Of a DNA stretch of 64,000 nucleotides, positions 17,303-27,109 are shown in pieces. The stretch is from CAWIVH01 sp963839475 (GTDB lineage Bacteria > Acidobacteriota > UBA6911). The position numbers and the translations under genes are program-made. Below the pieces are notes generated by a model. It searched no databases. It worked only from the letters and a program-made list of their open reading frames with translations, and was not told the origin of the DNA. The stretch covers positions 930,001 through 994,000 of the forward strand of contig CAWIVH010000013.1 of the NCBI GenBank assembly GCA_963839475.1. Reading direction: 5' to 3'. Within the stretch, counting starts at the first letter, position 1. Each line of letters opens with the position of its first letter.

Positions 17303-18630
17303 TACGCATAGCTATCGTGGGCCGCCCCAACGTGGGCAAGTCGACCCTGTTCAACCGCATCTGCGGCACCCGGCGCGCCATAGTCGGCGATGAGCCCGGA
17401 ATCACCCGAGACCGGTTGTACGGGACGGCGGATTGGCGCGGCCGTAAAATCGAAGTCATAGACACGGGCGGGATGGTCGTGGGAGAACAGGAGACTATTC
17501 CCGCCAAGATTTTCAAGCAGGCGGAGAAGGCAATCGCCGAATCCCGCTATGTGCTGTTCGTTGTGGACGGCCGCTCAGGGCCTGCGCCGCTCGACGAACA
17601 GCTGCTTCCCTATCTGCGCAAAACCGGAAGGCCGGTCTGGGTCGTCGTCAACAAGATCGATGCCGAGAGCCTCGAATCGCAGGCTGCTGCTTTCCATGCG
17701 TTTGGCTTCCCAGAACTCTTCCCGGTCTCCGCCGAGCATAACATCGGCATCGGCGATTTGCTCGACGCCGTCATAGCCGGCGAAGAGCCGGACATATCGG
17801 TTGCGGAAAACGGGGCTCCCGATGAGATCTCTGTGGCGGTGGTGGGACGCCCGAATGTAGGAAAATCTTCCTTGGTGAACCGGCTTCTGGGGGTCGAACG
17901 TGCGATCGTCAGCGACATGCCAGGAACCACTCGTGACGCCGTAGATACCGCGATCGTGAGGGACGGGGTCCGGTACCGAATCATCGATACGGCCGGCATC
18001 CGGCGAAAAGGGAAAACCGACCAGAAGATGGAAAAAATCAGCGTCATCATGGCGCGAAAGCATCTCGAGGAAGCGGATGTGGCCCTCCTCCTGCTTGATG
18101 CCGAAGAAGGGGTCACGAAGCTGGATGCGGCTATCGGCGGGTATGCCGAAGAGGCAGGCTGCTCCGTCATCATCGTCGCCAACAAGTGGGACAAAGTCGA
18201 GCGCGACACATTTACCATAGAGAAATTCACCGAATCGGTGCACCGGAGAATGAAATACCTCCAGTTTGCCCCTCTGGTGACCATTTCCGCCCTTACGGGC
18301 CAGCGTGTGACAAAACTCTACGAGCTCATCCGGAAGGCCCATGAGGGTCGCACCATTCGTATCACGACCGGCGCCCTGAATCACCTTTTCGTGCCGGACC
18401 TGGCTGCGGATTTCCAGCAGGACCATCCGACACACCGGCTCGAGATTCGCTACATCACCCAGGCGGAAACCCGCCCTCCGACATTCGTGATCTTTACGTC
18501 GGGGAAAGATCCTCTGCATTTTTCCACGGAGAGGTATATTCAAAACCAGTTGCGCGAAAAATTCGGGTTTTATGCGACCCCCATCCGCATTCGGCAACGA
18601 ACACGCAAGCCGCGAATGAATAAAGGCTGA
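17299..18630 (+). CDS. der: GTPase Der (EngA)
   Basis: Double-GTPase needed for 50S ribosome maturation. 443 residues from ATG 17299. Two tandem G domains each have a G1 loop GRPNVGKS (first at about residues 8-15, second in VAVVGRPNVGKSSLVNR), plus DTGG and DTAG switch motifs and NKxD (VNKID, ANKWD). A C-terminal KH-like domain follows. Translation is probably coupled to the preceding AMP-binding gene through an ATGA overlap, an unusual partner. Confidence 0.96.
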   Translation: MIRIAIVGRPNVGKSTLFNRICGTRRAIVGDEPGITRDRLYGTADWRGRKIEVIDTGGMVVGEQETIPAKIFKQAEKAIAESRYVLFVVDGRSGPAPLDEQLLPYLRKTGRPVWVVVNKIDAESLESQAAAFHAFGFPELFPVSAEHNIGIGDLLDAVIAGEEPDISVAENGAPDEISVAVVGRPNVGKSSLVNRLLGVERAIVSDMPGTTRDAVDTAIVRDGVRYRIIDTAGIRRKGKTDQKMEKISVIMARKHLEEADVALLLLDAEEGVTKLDAAIGGYAEEAGCSVIIVANKWDKVERDTFTIEKFTESVHRRMKYLQFAPLVTISALTGQRVTKLYELIRKAHEGRTIRITTGALNHLFVPDLAADFQQDHPTHRLEIRYITQAETRPPTFVIFTSGKDPLHFSTERYIQNQLREKFGFYATPIRIRQRTRKPRMNKG

Positions 18631-18733
18631 CAAGCTTACTCTTCGATCGCATGAATCTTCGAGCCGCTGAAATTGATGAGCGCATGATGAAAGGATGGTT
18701 CCGGTCGCCCTGAAACCTCTGTCCCGGGCAGGG

Positions 18734-18762
18734 TTGACACTCCCGGTCGCCGCATCTAGTAT
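18734..18762 (+). promoter_or_regulatory. Sigma-70-type promoter before the HU/IHF gene
   Basis: A perfect -35 TTGACA at 18734-18739, a 17-bp spacer and TAGTAT (four of six matches) at 18757-18762. The predicted start near 18770 leaves a 55-nt leader before GTG 18825 and argues against the upstream GTG at 18771 as the translation start. It probably drives HU/IHF, merR and perhaps tRNA-Pro. Confidence 0.6.
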
Positions 18763-18824
18763 TACTGGGGGTGGGTGCTTCAGTTTGGATTTCCCAAGCT
18801 GAAAATTTATCCAACAGGCCGATA

Positions 18825-19094
18825 GTGAACAAAGATGATATAAGCAAAGCTATCTATGATGTTCATGGCGGCCTTTCCATTGCAGATGCGCGCCGGATCG
18901 TTGACCTGATACTCCATCTGATCAAAGACGGATTGGTCAGAAGAGAGAAGGTGCTGATCAGCGGGTTTGGCTGTTTCAGGGTGGTTCAGCGGAAAGACCG
19001 GAAGGGAATCAATCCCAAAACCGGTGAATCCATCATCATCACCGGCAGAAAAGCCATCGCGTTCAAACCGTCCAAACGCCTTAAATCGGTTTAA
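18825..19094 (+). CDS. HU/IHF-family DNA-bending protein
   Basis: 89 residues from GTG 18825 (VNKDDISKAIYDVHGG), the usual HU/IHF length; an 18-residue longer form from GTG 18771 would start at the predicted transcription start. The beta-arm signature ISGFGCFRVVQRKDRKGINP and the C-terminal GRKAIAFKPSKRLK are present. The order HU/IHF-merR-tRNA-Pro matches the ihfA-merR-tRNA-Pro order of many Gram-negative bacteria. Such proteins also assist site-specific recombination, relevant because an island sits at the tRNA-Pro downstream. Confidence 0.88.
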   Translation: MNKDDISKAIYDVHGGLSIADARRIVDLILHLIKDGLVRREKVLISGFGCFRVVQRKDRKGINPKTGESIIITGRKAIAFKPSKRLKSV

Positions 19095-19099
19095 CGGCC

Positions 19100-19486
19100 A
19101 TGGATTTTGTTCCAAATAAACTCTATTACAAAATTGGGGATGTGTGCCGCATTGTGGGTGTTGAGGCCTATGTGCTGCGCTATTGGGAAAAGGAATTCCC
19201 GGCGCTTGCTCCCCCCAAAAGCAAGTCAGGTCAGCGGACCTACCGGCCCAAAGATATCGAGCTTTTGTTGAAAATCCGCACTCTCCTGTACGATGAAGGC
19301 TTTACCATAGCCGGGGCCAGAAAGAAGCTGGGAAATGCTGTTCCGGGCCCGCGGGTCGCCGCACGCGCGGCTTCAACGCCAGTCAGGTCGAAATCATCCA
19401 AGGCCGCGCGGTCCGGAGGTGGTGAACCTCTCGGCAAGGTGCGGGAAGAGCTTCAGAACATATTGACTTTGCTGGATCGCGGGTGA
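19100..19486 (+). CDS. MerR-family transcriptional regulator
   Basis: 128 residues. The N-terminal winged helix-turn-helix reads YYKIGDVCRIVGVEAYVLRY, followed by WEKEFPALAPPKSKSGQRTY and the recognition helix. A basic, Ala/Ser-rich linker and a short C-terminal helix (KVREELQNILTLLD) complete it. No metal-binding cysteine cluster is seen. It lies 5 nt after the HU/IHF gene and 20 nt before tRNA-Pro. Its ligand is unknown. Confidence 0.88.
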   Translation: MDFVPNKLYYKIGDVCRIVGVEAYVLRYWEKEFPALAPPKSKSGQRTYRPKDIELLLKIRTLLYDEGFTIAGARKKLGNAVPGPRVAARAASTPVRSKSSKAARSGGGEPLGKVREELQNILTLLDRG

Positions 19487-19506
19487 TAACGTTCCTTATC
19501 ACCGGT

Positions 19507-19583
19507 CGGGACGTAGCGCAGCCTGGTAGCGCACACGCTTGGGGTGCGTGTGGTCGGTGGTTCAAATCCACTCGTCCCGACCA
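19507..19583 (+). tRNA. tRNA-Pro (anticodon GGG)
   Basis: 77 nt including an encoded CCA. The acceptor stem CGGGACG (19507-19513) pairs with CGTCCCG (19573-19579). The anticodon stem CACGC/GCGTG encloses loop TTGGGGT with anticodon GGG at 19541-19543. The T-loop TTCAAAT is standard. It follows merR closely and lies 15 nt upstream of surE. Confidence 0.95.
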
Positions 19584-19598
19584 ATTCCTTTTCTTGCC

Positions 19599-20381
19599 GT
19601 GGCCCTGATCCTATTAACCAATGACGACGGGATTTCTGCGGAAGGCCTCAATTCGCTTGAGGAATTTCTTCGCGGCATTGCTGAAATTTATGTGGTCGCC
19701 CCCGACCGGGAACGAAGCGCAGTCAGCCACGGACTGACGCTTCACACTCGCCTGGAGGTCACGCGAATCGATCCCAGGCGATTCACTCTGAATGGAACTC
19801 CAGCAGACTGTGTCATTTATGCCCTCACCCATTTAATACCCGCGCTCCCCGACCTGGTGGTATCAGGAATCAATCATGGGGCAAATCTCGGCGATGACAT
19901 CATGTATTCGGGAACGGTGGCCGCGGCGCGGGAAGCCGCGCGGCACGGTATCGCCTCCATCGCGGTATCGCAGGCCTATGACGAGAGGCCGATCCGTTTT
20001 CGCGAAGGCGCCCGATTTATCCGTTCATTCATCAAGTCGATTCTGATTCGCGGGCCGAGGCCGGGTTCCATTCTCAACATCAATTTCCCCCCCGGGGAAA
20101 TCAGGGGCGTGAAAGTCACCCGGCAAGGCTGCGGCCATCGCTACCCTCACTTTAACACTATTATGGAAGAAGGGGCCGATGTTCCTGAGCGTCCCGGCTC
20201 GAGCGAAGTCTCGCTCAGGGCGGATCTGCCGCTGGATTATCATGCCATCATGGAAAACTGCATTTCGGTGACGCCGCTGCAGCGCGATCAGACGGATTAT
20301 GCGGCGATCCAGTCGCTCCAGGAGGAGGTGCCTCAGGTTGCTCCGGAGCGACGAAATCCGCGTTTAGGGTTGATCAAGTGA
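19599..20381 (+). CDS. surE: 5'/3'-nucleotidase SurE
   Basis: Divalent-metal nucleoside monophosphate phosphatase; cytoplasmic. From GTG 19599 it is 260 residues. The metal-binding N terminus LILLTNDDGI and the conserved SGINHGANLGDDIMYSGTV segment are present. TTG 19593 is another possible start; longer versions would read back through tRNA-Pro(GGG) and are rejected. The gene is sandwiched between two tRNA-Pro genes, 15 nt after one and 34 nt before the other. Confidence 0.92.
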   Translation: MALILLTNDDGISAEGLNSLEEFLRGIAEIYVVAPDRERSAVSHGLTLHTRLEVTRIDPRRFTLNGTPADCVIYALTHLIPALPDLVVSGINHGANLGDDIMYSGTVAAAREAARHGIASIAVSQAYDERPIRFREGARFIRSFIKSILIRGPRPGSILNINFPPGEIRGVKVTRQGCGHRYPHFNTIMEEGADVPERPGSSEVSLRADLPLDYHAIMENCISVTPLQRDQTDYAAIQSLQEEVPQVAPERRNPRLGLIK

Positions 20382-20415
20382 GCGAAGTGCGCTAGCATTT
20401 CACGCTGACTTTGGA

Positions 20416-20493
<78 letters not shown>

Positions 20494-20704
20494 CTCCTCT
20501 CGAAATTCATCCTTTTATAATCAATGACTTTTGGCCGACGAAGGCAAAAAAACGCCCTCGGTGTGTAGTGGCGTGAGTAGTAACAGAAAACCTGCTGTGT
20601 GAATCCGATGGTCCGCGACCGATCGACAAAGTAAGTACCGCAGGGGTGAAATCCTGACCGCGGCGATGGATATTACGGTAATATGAGCACCGCAGGTTAA
20701 GAGG

Positions 20705-20920
20705 ATGACGAGAGAATTCAGCGTGATCATCGAGCGTGACGCCGAGGGCTACTATGTCGGTACGGTGCCCGCCTTGCGCGGCTGCCATTCACAGGCAAAC
20801 TCTCTGGACGAATTGATGACCAGAATCCGGGAGGCTGTCGAGGTGTGCCTCGAAACCCAGGGAGACAGCTTGGAGCCCCTGGATTTCGTGGGCGTACAGA
20901 CGATCCGCGTGGCGTCATGA
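20705..20920 (+). CDS. hicB: HicB-family antitoxin
   Basis: 71 residues of the HicB partial RNase H-like fold: FSVIIERDAEGYYVGTVPAL, GCHSQANSLDELMTRIREA and the C-terminal EVCLETQG. It is short and lacks a separate helix-turn-helix, as in the small HicB/UPF0150 class. Its TGA overlaps the ATG of the downstream hicA remnant by four bases (20917-20920). It lies about 210 bp inside the left end of the island. Confidence 0.82.
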   Translation: MTREFSVIIERDAEGYYVGTVPALRGCHSQANSLDELMTRIREAVEVCLETQGDSLEPLDFVGVQTIRVAS

Positions 20921-21141
20921 GCCGCCCTCCGGAGGCTTACCGGAAAAGAAGCCGTTCGTGCCCTTGCGGAGGCGGGATTCGAGGTGCTGCGCGCGAAAGG
21001 AAGCCACCAGTTCCTGCAGCATCCGGATGGTCGGGTCACTGTTGTTCCCGTGCATGCTGGGGAGACAATCGGCCTGGTCTGATGAGCAAAATCCTCCGCG
21101 ATTGCGACATGCTCCCTGAGCAGTTTGATACTTTTCTTTAG
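20917..21141 (+). pseudogene. hicA: hicA mRNA-interferase toxin, frameshifted
   Basis: The HicA sequence is clear but spread over frames. The start ATGAGCCGC at 20917 is followed after a few codons by a frame change to LTGKEAVRALAEAGFEVLRA and GSHQFLQHPDGRVTVVPVHA; after GETIG near 21075 a second frame change leads to MSKILRDCDMLPEQFDTFL ending at 21141. The catalytic His (GSH) is retained. With two frameshifts the toxin should be inactive unless these are sequence errors. HicB upstream is intact. Confidence 0.8.
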
Positions 21142-21432
21142 AGTTCTGCACCGAACCGCCAATCGAGACGGATGTGGTGGAATATCGTCCGCCGCATAGG
21201 TGTTCTGCGCAGTGACATACAGCCCGGCAATGCCGTCATTGGGCTGGGGCGACCCACTGGCTGCATTTTCCTTCGCTTCCTGCCGCCTTGCAGGTGAACC
21301 GGACAAGTCCTATGGCGGCTTCCGGCTGGCCGTATCTCAAGACATGACGCCCAATCCCGCAAGGCTTGCGGGCGGGGCGCCCGCGTTCCCTGCCCGCATA
21401 TCCCCGCATGCCGTCTCCAATGCTTCACCGCA

Positions 21433-22146
21433 TTAATTATTGATGGTGATAATCACTTGAAATGGCATGTGATAGCTGTACCAGCTGCTGTCTGAAATGC
21501 GCTGGGCGATGTCCGCAGGATTATGTGTTCCCGTTGTTACATGTGGGTCGATCCAGTCTTCGGATCCAACTTCTGGATCTGCGGTCACCTGCCATTGCTT
21601 ATCGTTCAAGCGCTCGATCAACACCGGCGTGGAATACTGGCCAGGATTGTGAGCGGGTATGGCATATGCACCGAGGAAAAGAAATCCGGATCCCATTTGC
21701 GCTGAACTGGCCTGGGGATGGCCGTAGATAACCGGATACACCCCACGGATATTGATGTATTCGGTGTTTGACCCAATGATCCCACTCGGCCCGCTGCCAC
21801 CGATTGGGGAAAACCTGTACCACAGTTTCCTTTGAGCGGGCGCGGTTATTTTGAGAATCATATCGCCAGTCGTGCCGGTTCCAGGGTTGACAGTGGTGTA
21901 CATGTAACAGGAAATCCCCTTCGCCCCGTCGACAAAGGGAGCTAATGTGTCGCTCATGATATTGTCCAAGGGTATCGTATTGCCATTGGCATCCACGGTG
22001 GTCCTATTCATGAACTGCACGCTGGCAGAGACATAGGGTGGCGGTGGGGCTGGTTTCCCTTTCTGCGCCGCGAACGAGGCAACGATGAACAGCAATGCGA
22101 TCCCAACGACAGCCAAAGTGCTTCCGACAAATCTATTTCTATTCAT
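21433..22146 (-). CDS. Secreted hypothetical protein
   Basis: 237 residues with a clear N-terminal signal (VGSTLAVVGIALLFIVASFA, cleavage near the AAQ). An AAGGAG lies 6-7 nt before the ATG at 22146. After a short proline-rich stretch the mature part is Gly/Thr/Asn-rich and beta-predicted, with a single cysteine (SCYMY). No family recognised. It resembles exported proteins of unknown role common in acidobacterial accessory regions. It points toward the hicBA remnant and has no obvious operon partner. Confidence 0.7.
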   Translation of the reverse strand: MNRNRFVGSTLAVVGIALLFIVASFAAQKGKPAPPPPYVSASVQFMNRTTVDANGNTIPLDNIMSDTLAPFVDGAKGISCYMYTTVNPGTGTTGDMILKITAPAQRKLWYRFSPIGGSGPSGIIGSNTEYINIRGVYPVIYGHPQASSAQMGSGFLFLGAYAIPAHNPGQYSTPVLIERLNDKQWQVTADPEVGSEDWIDPHVTTGTHNPADIAQRISDSSWYSYHMPFQVIITINN

Positions 22147-23059
22147 GGTTCACTCCTTTTCTCCGCGCACTCTTACCGCTGCTGGCGGCCAGCACCTTTT
22201 CTTTAACAACTAATTGATGAACGCGTGCCAGACTCCGCCTGCGCCCTTCTCGATCTCGATCTCATTCGGAGTCTGGCAATCAACAACCTGGCACATCTGT
22301 TTTTCTATAACGAATACGGATTGGAGTCCGGACAAGGGAGGCGCGAATACTCGTCGATATCCGCCGTGAGGGAAAAGCTGGAACGGGGTATGCACCAGCA
22401 GGAACTCAGGCTTGCCGTTGCCGCTCCAAAAGGCCTTAGTCCCACTTCGAGTCCAATGCGGTACTTCCGGCGCCTCACTTCCTAAAGTATTGCCGTGCCT
22501 TTCTTCAGCTTTGAGTGCAATGTCGACGTACTTATGAACTGATTAGTAGTTGCGTTAAAAAAATCTGATTCGGCAACTCAGTTCGGCTGTAAAATGCATT
22601 GCAGGTAGGGCTCGAGCTCCCGATTCGACGTATTATCGACACTAATCAGCAGCCGGAAAATGGGGCTGAGCGAGGTCACCCACAAGGGAATCGGTGCGAA
22701 AGGCAGCTAGTCCTTCCTGTCCGTCGGGGGAACTCATGAAAATGGAGCGTCTGCGCTGCTTCTGAGTGCTCAAGAACGGATCGACCCTCGATTTGTGATT
22801 CCGTCAGCAACATCATGCGGAGATTCTTGAACTCATTCGGATTGCAGAAGACCGTTCATACTCGCGCGTTTTTCAGCGGCCTGCTCAAGGGGTACCAGAC
22901 GAGCCCTATGAGTAAATAACGCGGCGCCTGCATAACCTGTGCATCAGCGTGCATGCCCATTTCAGGCGTGCACAAACAGCCAATCGTGTGTGCGTTTCTA
23001 GGGGTAGGGTCAGCCTTATGTCTCTTTAAGAGAAATAGAAAACTCAAAGGGGAGGTTTT
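22147..23059. other. Intergenic region, no convincing gene
   Basis: About 900 bp between divergently read genes. An 86-codon frame at 22225-22485 has no recognised similarity and no good ribosome-binding site. Short open fragments near 22795-22920 look like decayed coding sequence but cannot be identified. The last 20 bp contain GGGGAGG, the Shine-Dalgarno of the TonB receptor gene. I see no tRNA, hairpin terminator or repeat R here. Confidence 0.5.
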
Positions 23060-26000
23060 ATGAAAGCCGCATCGCTTGCGCGCGGTGGGCTCATTATCCT
23101 CTTCTGCCTGGCCGCGGGGGATGCCGCGTCAGCCCAGTCACCCGGCCAATCAGCCATCATGGGGCGGGTGGAAGACACCAGTGGGGCCACCGTTCCTGCA
23201 GCGTCCGTAACACTGTTGAGCAAAGACCGCGGCGTCGCGCTGCGAATCGTTGCGGACCAACGGGGTCTTTTTGCATTCAACTTCCTATCCTCCGGCAACT
23301 ACCGTTTGACGGTCGAAGCGCCGGGATTCGCCGCCGCCAGGGTGGAAGAAATCACCCTGGAATCGAATCAACAGCTGGATATACCTTTAGCATTGCAGGT
23401 CGGAGGGCCAGAAACGTTTATCACCGTAACAGGACGCCCCTCCCAGATCAACACCCTCGACCCGGCCATTCGCGATACACTGCCGCAGACAGCCATCCAG
23501 GAAATGCCGATCCTGACCGGAACCACATCCCGGAGCGTACTGCAGAGCCTGGCGTTGCTGTTCCCGGGAACCAGTCCCAATGGTTTCGAGGGCACCTGCG
23601 ATGCGTTCGGAAGCAGGCTAGGGGTTAACGGCTCTGGCTCGGTGGGTTATTATTTCGATGGCATCGACAACAGTTGGCGCAGCGCCGGCGGCTCCTTAAC
23701 CATCGGGCCGAATCCCGATGCCCTTGAAGAGTTATCTCTGCTTTCTCAAAACTTCGGGGCGCAGGACGGCGGGAATCCGGCTCAGGTGAGCTGGCGCACG
23801 CGCAGCGGGACAAACCAGGTTCACGGCCAGGCGCGGGCCATCCGCCTGGACCCAACTCTGTCGGCACGGGATTTTTTTGCCGCCAGCAACCTCCCGGCCT
23901 ACTCCACGAGCGCTGCCGGCTTTCAGCTCTCCGGGCCCCTGGTGATTCCGCGGTTGTACCAGGGACAAACCCGGACCTTCTGGTTTTTCGATACAGAGTG
24001 GACGCGCTCCCTCTTCCGGCAGGCCAGCGCCAACGTGTTTCCCAGCGACGCCGAGCGCAGCGGCGACTTCAGCGGGTTACCGCAAAACCTCTGGCCGGTG
24101 GATCCGGCAACGGGCAAGCCTTTTCCGGGGGGACGCCTCCCGGCAGACCGCATCCTCCCGCAGTCTCGTTTTTATATCGATGAGTTCATCCCGCGCGACC
24201 CGAGCGGCGGCCAGATGGTCACCGTCTCTGAAGACCGCCCAGCCGGATACCAGTTTACAGCCCGGCTGGACCACCGCCTTGGGCCTTCGGATACCCTCGG
24301 CGCCAGTCTCTTCCTTTACCGCAATCGGAGCACCAGCCAAAACACCGCCACCATCGGTGCGAACAGTGACGGCCTGGATCGCGGACACAATCTCTCGGTC
24401 CAACACGTCCATAATTTCTCCACGCAAATGACCAACTCTTTCACCTTCGGGCACTCGGTATGGCATCCAGTCAGCGCAAGTTATGGAAAATTCCGGGATG
24501 TCAATCTGACACTGGAGGGATATAACATCCATAACATTTCCGAGGGCCCAAGGGGTTTTCCGTACATATCCACGAACAGCAACAGCTTCAGCGCTCAAGG
24601 CTATGCATACAAGCAGGAGGCCACCAATGTTCAGTGGAAGGACGATTTCTCGACGCTGCTCCATTCTCACAATTTGAAGATTGGCGGCGACATGCGCTGG
24701 GCCCCGGACAGAGAGTTCTCCAGCTGCGGCTACCCGGCCTTCGAGTTTTCCCGCTACAACACCTCCGGCACCGGGAACGATCTGGCCGACCTGCTGATGG
24801 GCATCCCTTATTCGTATTTCCAGGCGAGCGATTGCCGGGCACACTTCAGCCGCATGTTCGCAGCGGTGTACGCCCAGGATGACATCCGGCTGCGTCGAAC
24901 GCTGACGCTGAACCTCGGCTTGCGGTATGAGTGGAACGGCGCACTCAAAGAACTGGACAATCACAATGCCGTCTTCAGACCGGGGAGCCGCTCAACGATT
25001 TTTCCGAACGCGCCGGCCGGGATTCTTTTCAGCGGCGATACTGATCCGCCGAGCGGGCACAATTTGGGGAACGAATTGATGCCCGCCGACGCGACCAGTC
25101 TGGCGCCACGTCTGGGAATTGCCTGGTCCCCGGGATTCCAGGGCCGCCTTGCAAAGCACCTCTTTGGCGGACCGGGCCGGACATCATTGCGGGCCGGTTA
25201 TGGGATTTACGATACCACCGGTGTCGCCAACGTAGGTTTTATCATGCAATATTTCCCCCCCTGGAGCACCCGTATCACGCGTGACCGTTCAATTCTGAAT
25301 GCTTCCGGCGGCAACATGCGCAATCCGTGGGGCACGGACAGCGACCCATTCGCTGGCAGCCTGGAGCAGCGGCAATTCAACCTGCCGCTGTCCGACGTTC
25401 CCTACGTGGAACCCGGATTCAGGTACCCCTACCAGTACCAGTGGAGCCTGTCGTTGCAGCGGCAGCTCGCCGGAGGGCTGACCGTGGAGATCGCATACCT
25501 GGGAAACCGCGCACTGCATTTGCTGCGCCTGTTCCAGGCCAATCCCGCCCTGGTGACCGCCAGCGCTAACGTCAACAATGCGGCCTCGCGGCGCACTTAC
25601 AAGGATCTTGACTCCGTGACGGGCTATTCGAGCGACGGGACGTCTATTTATCACGGCTTGCAGGCGACCGTGTCCCGCCGGTACTCATCCCGTTTGCTGC
25701 TCGAATTCCATTACCACTGGTCCAAGACCCTGGATGATTCAGGCAGCATAGGGTTGGGCAAAGGGGGTGACCGTGCAGCCACCGCATGGGGGAGATCCAA
25801 CTTCGACCGGCGGCACAACTTCGTCGGTTACTGGGTAGTGGACCTTCCCGGCCCACAACGCCCGTGGTTATTGAGACAGGCCTTTTCGGGTTGGCGGTTG
25901 AGTGGTGATCTGCAACTTCGCTCAGGTATCCCGCTGGAGATACGCAACCCTTATGATTCCACCCTCCGGGGAGGCCTGTCCCCGAATATGCCCGACATTG

Positions 26001-26389
26001 TCGGTCCGTTTCGGAGTTTCGATCCCCGCGAGGTCCGCACCTTCAAGCTTCCCAACGGCCGCACAATGACTGGCAACTTTCTCTTCGACCCTACGGTTTT
26101 CAGGATTGTGAATCCGGCAACGCCCGAGGACGCGCGCGTTGGAAACCTGGGACGGAATGTCTTCAGCGGGCCGGGAACAGCCAATGTCGACTTGAGCCTG
26201 TGCAAGGAATTCCGGGTGAAGGAGCGGAACCGGTTCGAGGTGCGCGTCGATGCCGCCAATGCCTTCAACCATGCGCAGTTTATCGCCAGGTCGGCGAACA
26301 CGACCAATACCGCCAATGCCAATTTCGGCAGGGTCGTGGGTACCTCCGGACCCAGGCGCATCCAGTTCAGGCTGGCCTACAGCTTTTAG
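23060..26389 (+). CDS. TonB-dependent receptor, Oar-like, with carboxypeptidase-regulatory domain
   Basis: 1109 residues. Signal peptide at about 1-25 (ending SAQ). Residues about 32-110 form a carboxypeptidase-D regulatory (transthyretin-like) fold: GRVEDTSGATVPAASVTL and GLFAFNFLSSGNYRLTVEAP. A plug domain and a large outer-membrane barrel follow, with the terminal aromatic signature RIQFRLAYSF. This is the Oar/SusC-like architecture expanded in Acidobacteria. No SusD gene is adjacent. An ECF sigma factor and kinase follow downstream; functional linkage is possible but unproven. Substrate unknown. Confidence 0.92.
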   Translation: MKAASLARGGLIILFCLAAGDAASAQSPGQSAIMGRVEDTSGATVPAASVTLLSKDRGVALRIVADQRGLFAFNFLSSGNYRLTVEAPGFAAARVEEITLESNQQLDIPLALQVGGPETFITVTGRPSQINTLDPAIRDTLPQTAIQEMPILTGTTSRSVLQSLALLFPGTSPNGFEGTCDAFGSRLGVNGSGSVGYYFDGIDNSWRSAGGSLTIGPNPDALEELSLLSQNFGAQDGGNPAQVSWRTRSGTNQVHGQARAIRLDPTLSARDFFAASNLPAYSTSAAGFQLSGPLVIPRLYQGQTRTFWFFDTEWTRSLFRQASANVFPSDAERSGDFSGLPQNLWPVDPATGKPFPGGRLPADRILPQSRFYIDEFIPRDPSGGQMVTVSEDRPAGYQFTARLDHRLGPSDTLGASLFLYRNRSTSQNTATIGANSDGLDRGHNLSVQHVHNFSTQMTNSFTFGHSVWHPVSASYGKFRDVNLTLEGYNIHNISEGPRGFPYISTNSNSFSAQGYAYKQEATNVQWKDDFSTLLHSHNLKIGGDMRWAPDREFSSCGYPAFEFSRYNTSGTGNDLADLLMGIPYSYFQASDCRAHFSRMFAAVYAQDDIRLRRTLTLNLGLRYEWNGALKELDNHNAVFRPGSRSTIFPNAPAGILFSGDTDPPSGHNLGNELMPADATSLAPRLGIAWSPGFQGRLAKHLFGGPGRTSLRAGYGIYDTTGVANVGFIMQYFPPWSTRITRDRSILNASGGNMRNPWGTDSDPFAGSLEQRQFNLPLSDVPYVEPGFRYPYQYQWSLSLQRQLAGGLTVEIAYLGNRALHLLRLFQANPALVTASANVNNAASRRTYKDLDSVTGYSSDGTSIYHGLQATVSRRYSSRLLLEFHYHWSKTLDDSGSIGLGKGGDRAATAWGRSNFDRRHNFVGYWVVDLPGPQRPWLLRQAFSGWRLSGDLQLRSGIPLEIRNPYDSTLRGGLSPNMPDIVGPFRSFDPREVRTFKLPNGRTMTGNFLFDPTVFRIVNPATPEDARVGNLGRNVFSGPGTANVDLSLCKEFRVKERNRFEVRVDAANAFNHAQFIARSANTTNTANANFGRVVGTSGPRRIQFRLAYSF

Positions 26390-26482
26390 CCTGGATTCCG
26401 GTGAATTGGACTTACTGGGCAGCCAAGGGAGGTAATGGCGCCAGTTTGGTATGCTATCGGTGATTCGCACCGTGGAGCCGAA

Positions 26483-27109
26483 ATGCAAAAAGGGGACGTT
26501 CACTCCGGCAAACGGTTGGGGAGCATCACCGAATCTGCGAGCGGAGCCGAATCGACCTTTCACTTAATCGACCGCTTCAAAGCCGGTGATCGCGGTGCGC
26601 TGGAGCATCTATACGCTCGCTATCTTCCGCGCCTAAGGCGATGGGCAGGCGGCCGCCTCCCCCGATGGGCCCGCGACCTTATTGACACCCAAGATATTGT
26701 CCAAGAAACCCTGCTGCAAACGTTTAATAGGATGGGAACATTTGAGCCTCAACGCGAGGGAGCGTTTCAGGCCTACTTGCGTCAGGCGGTGATGAATCGC
26801 ATCCGCGACGAGATTCGCCGGGCCGGAAGAAAGCCGGAGCAAGTGGATCTCGAAGACAAATACGCGGATGCAGGCCCTTCACCCTTGGATGAAACGATCG
26901 GCCTGGAGGCGATCGAGCGTTATGAGCAGGCCCTCGCACGGCTGAAGTCCGAGGAGCGTGAAACGATCATCGCCCGTGTGGAATTGGGCCATAGCTACGA
27001 GGAACTCGCTGCAATCCTGGATAAACCCACGCCGGAGGCGGCCCGCAAGGCGGTTCAGCGGGCGCTGGTTCGTCTGGCAGAGGAGATGGGGCGTGCAAGC
27101 AAACGATGA
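26483..27109 (+). CDS. ECF-type RNA polymerase sigma factor
   Basis: 208 residues from ATG 26483 (GGAG 5 nt upstream); the frame is open to 26435. Region 2 includes LYARYLPRLRRWAGGRLP and DIVQETLLQTFNRM; region 4 includes LPTPEAARKAVQRALVRLAEE-like sequence after the HSYEELAAILDK helix. This is the sigma class often paired with serine/threonine kinases in Acidobacteria and Planctomycetes. Its last 17 nt overlap the start of the kinase gene, so the two are almost certainly one operon; no anti-sigma factor is present. Confidence 0.88.
   Translation: MQKGDVHSGKRLGSITESASGAESTFHLIDRFKAGDRGALEHLYARYLPRLRRWAGGRLPRWARDLIDTQDIVQETLLQTFNRMGTFEPQREGAFQAYLRQAVMNRIRDEIRRAGRKPEQVDLEDKYADAGPSPLDETIGLEAIERYEQALARLKSEERETIIARVELGHSYEELAAILDKPTPEAARKAVQRALVRLAEEMGRASKR

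Noticed and set aside
22225..22485. 86-codon plus-strand ORF
   Set aside because: No ribosome-binding site and no recognisable similarity; kept only as a note in the intergenic entry.
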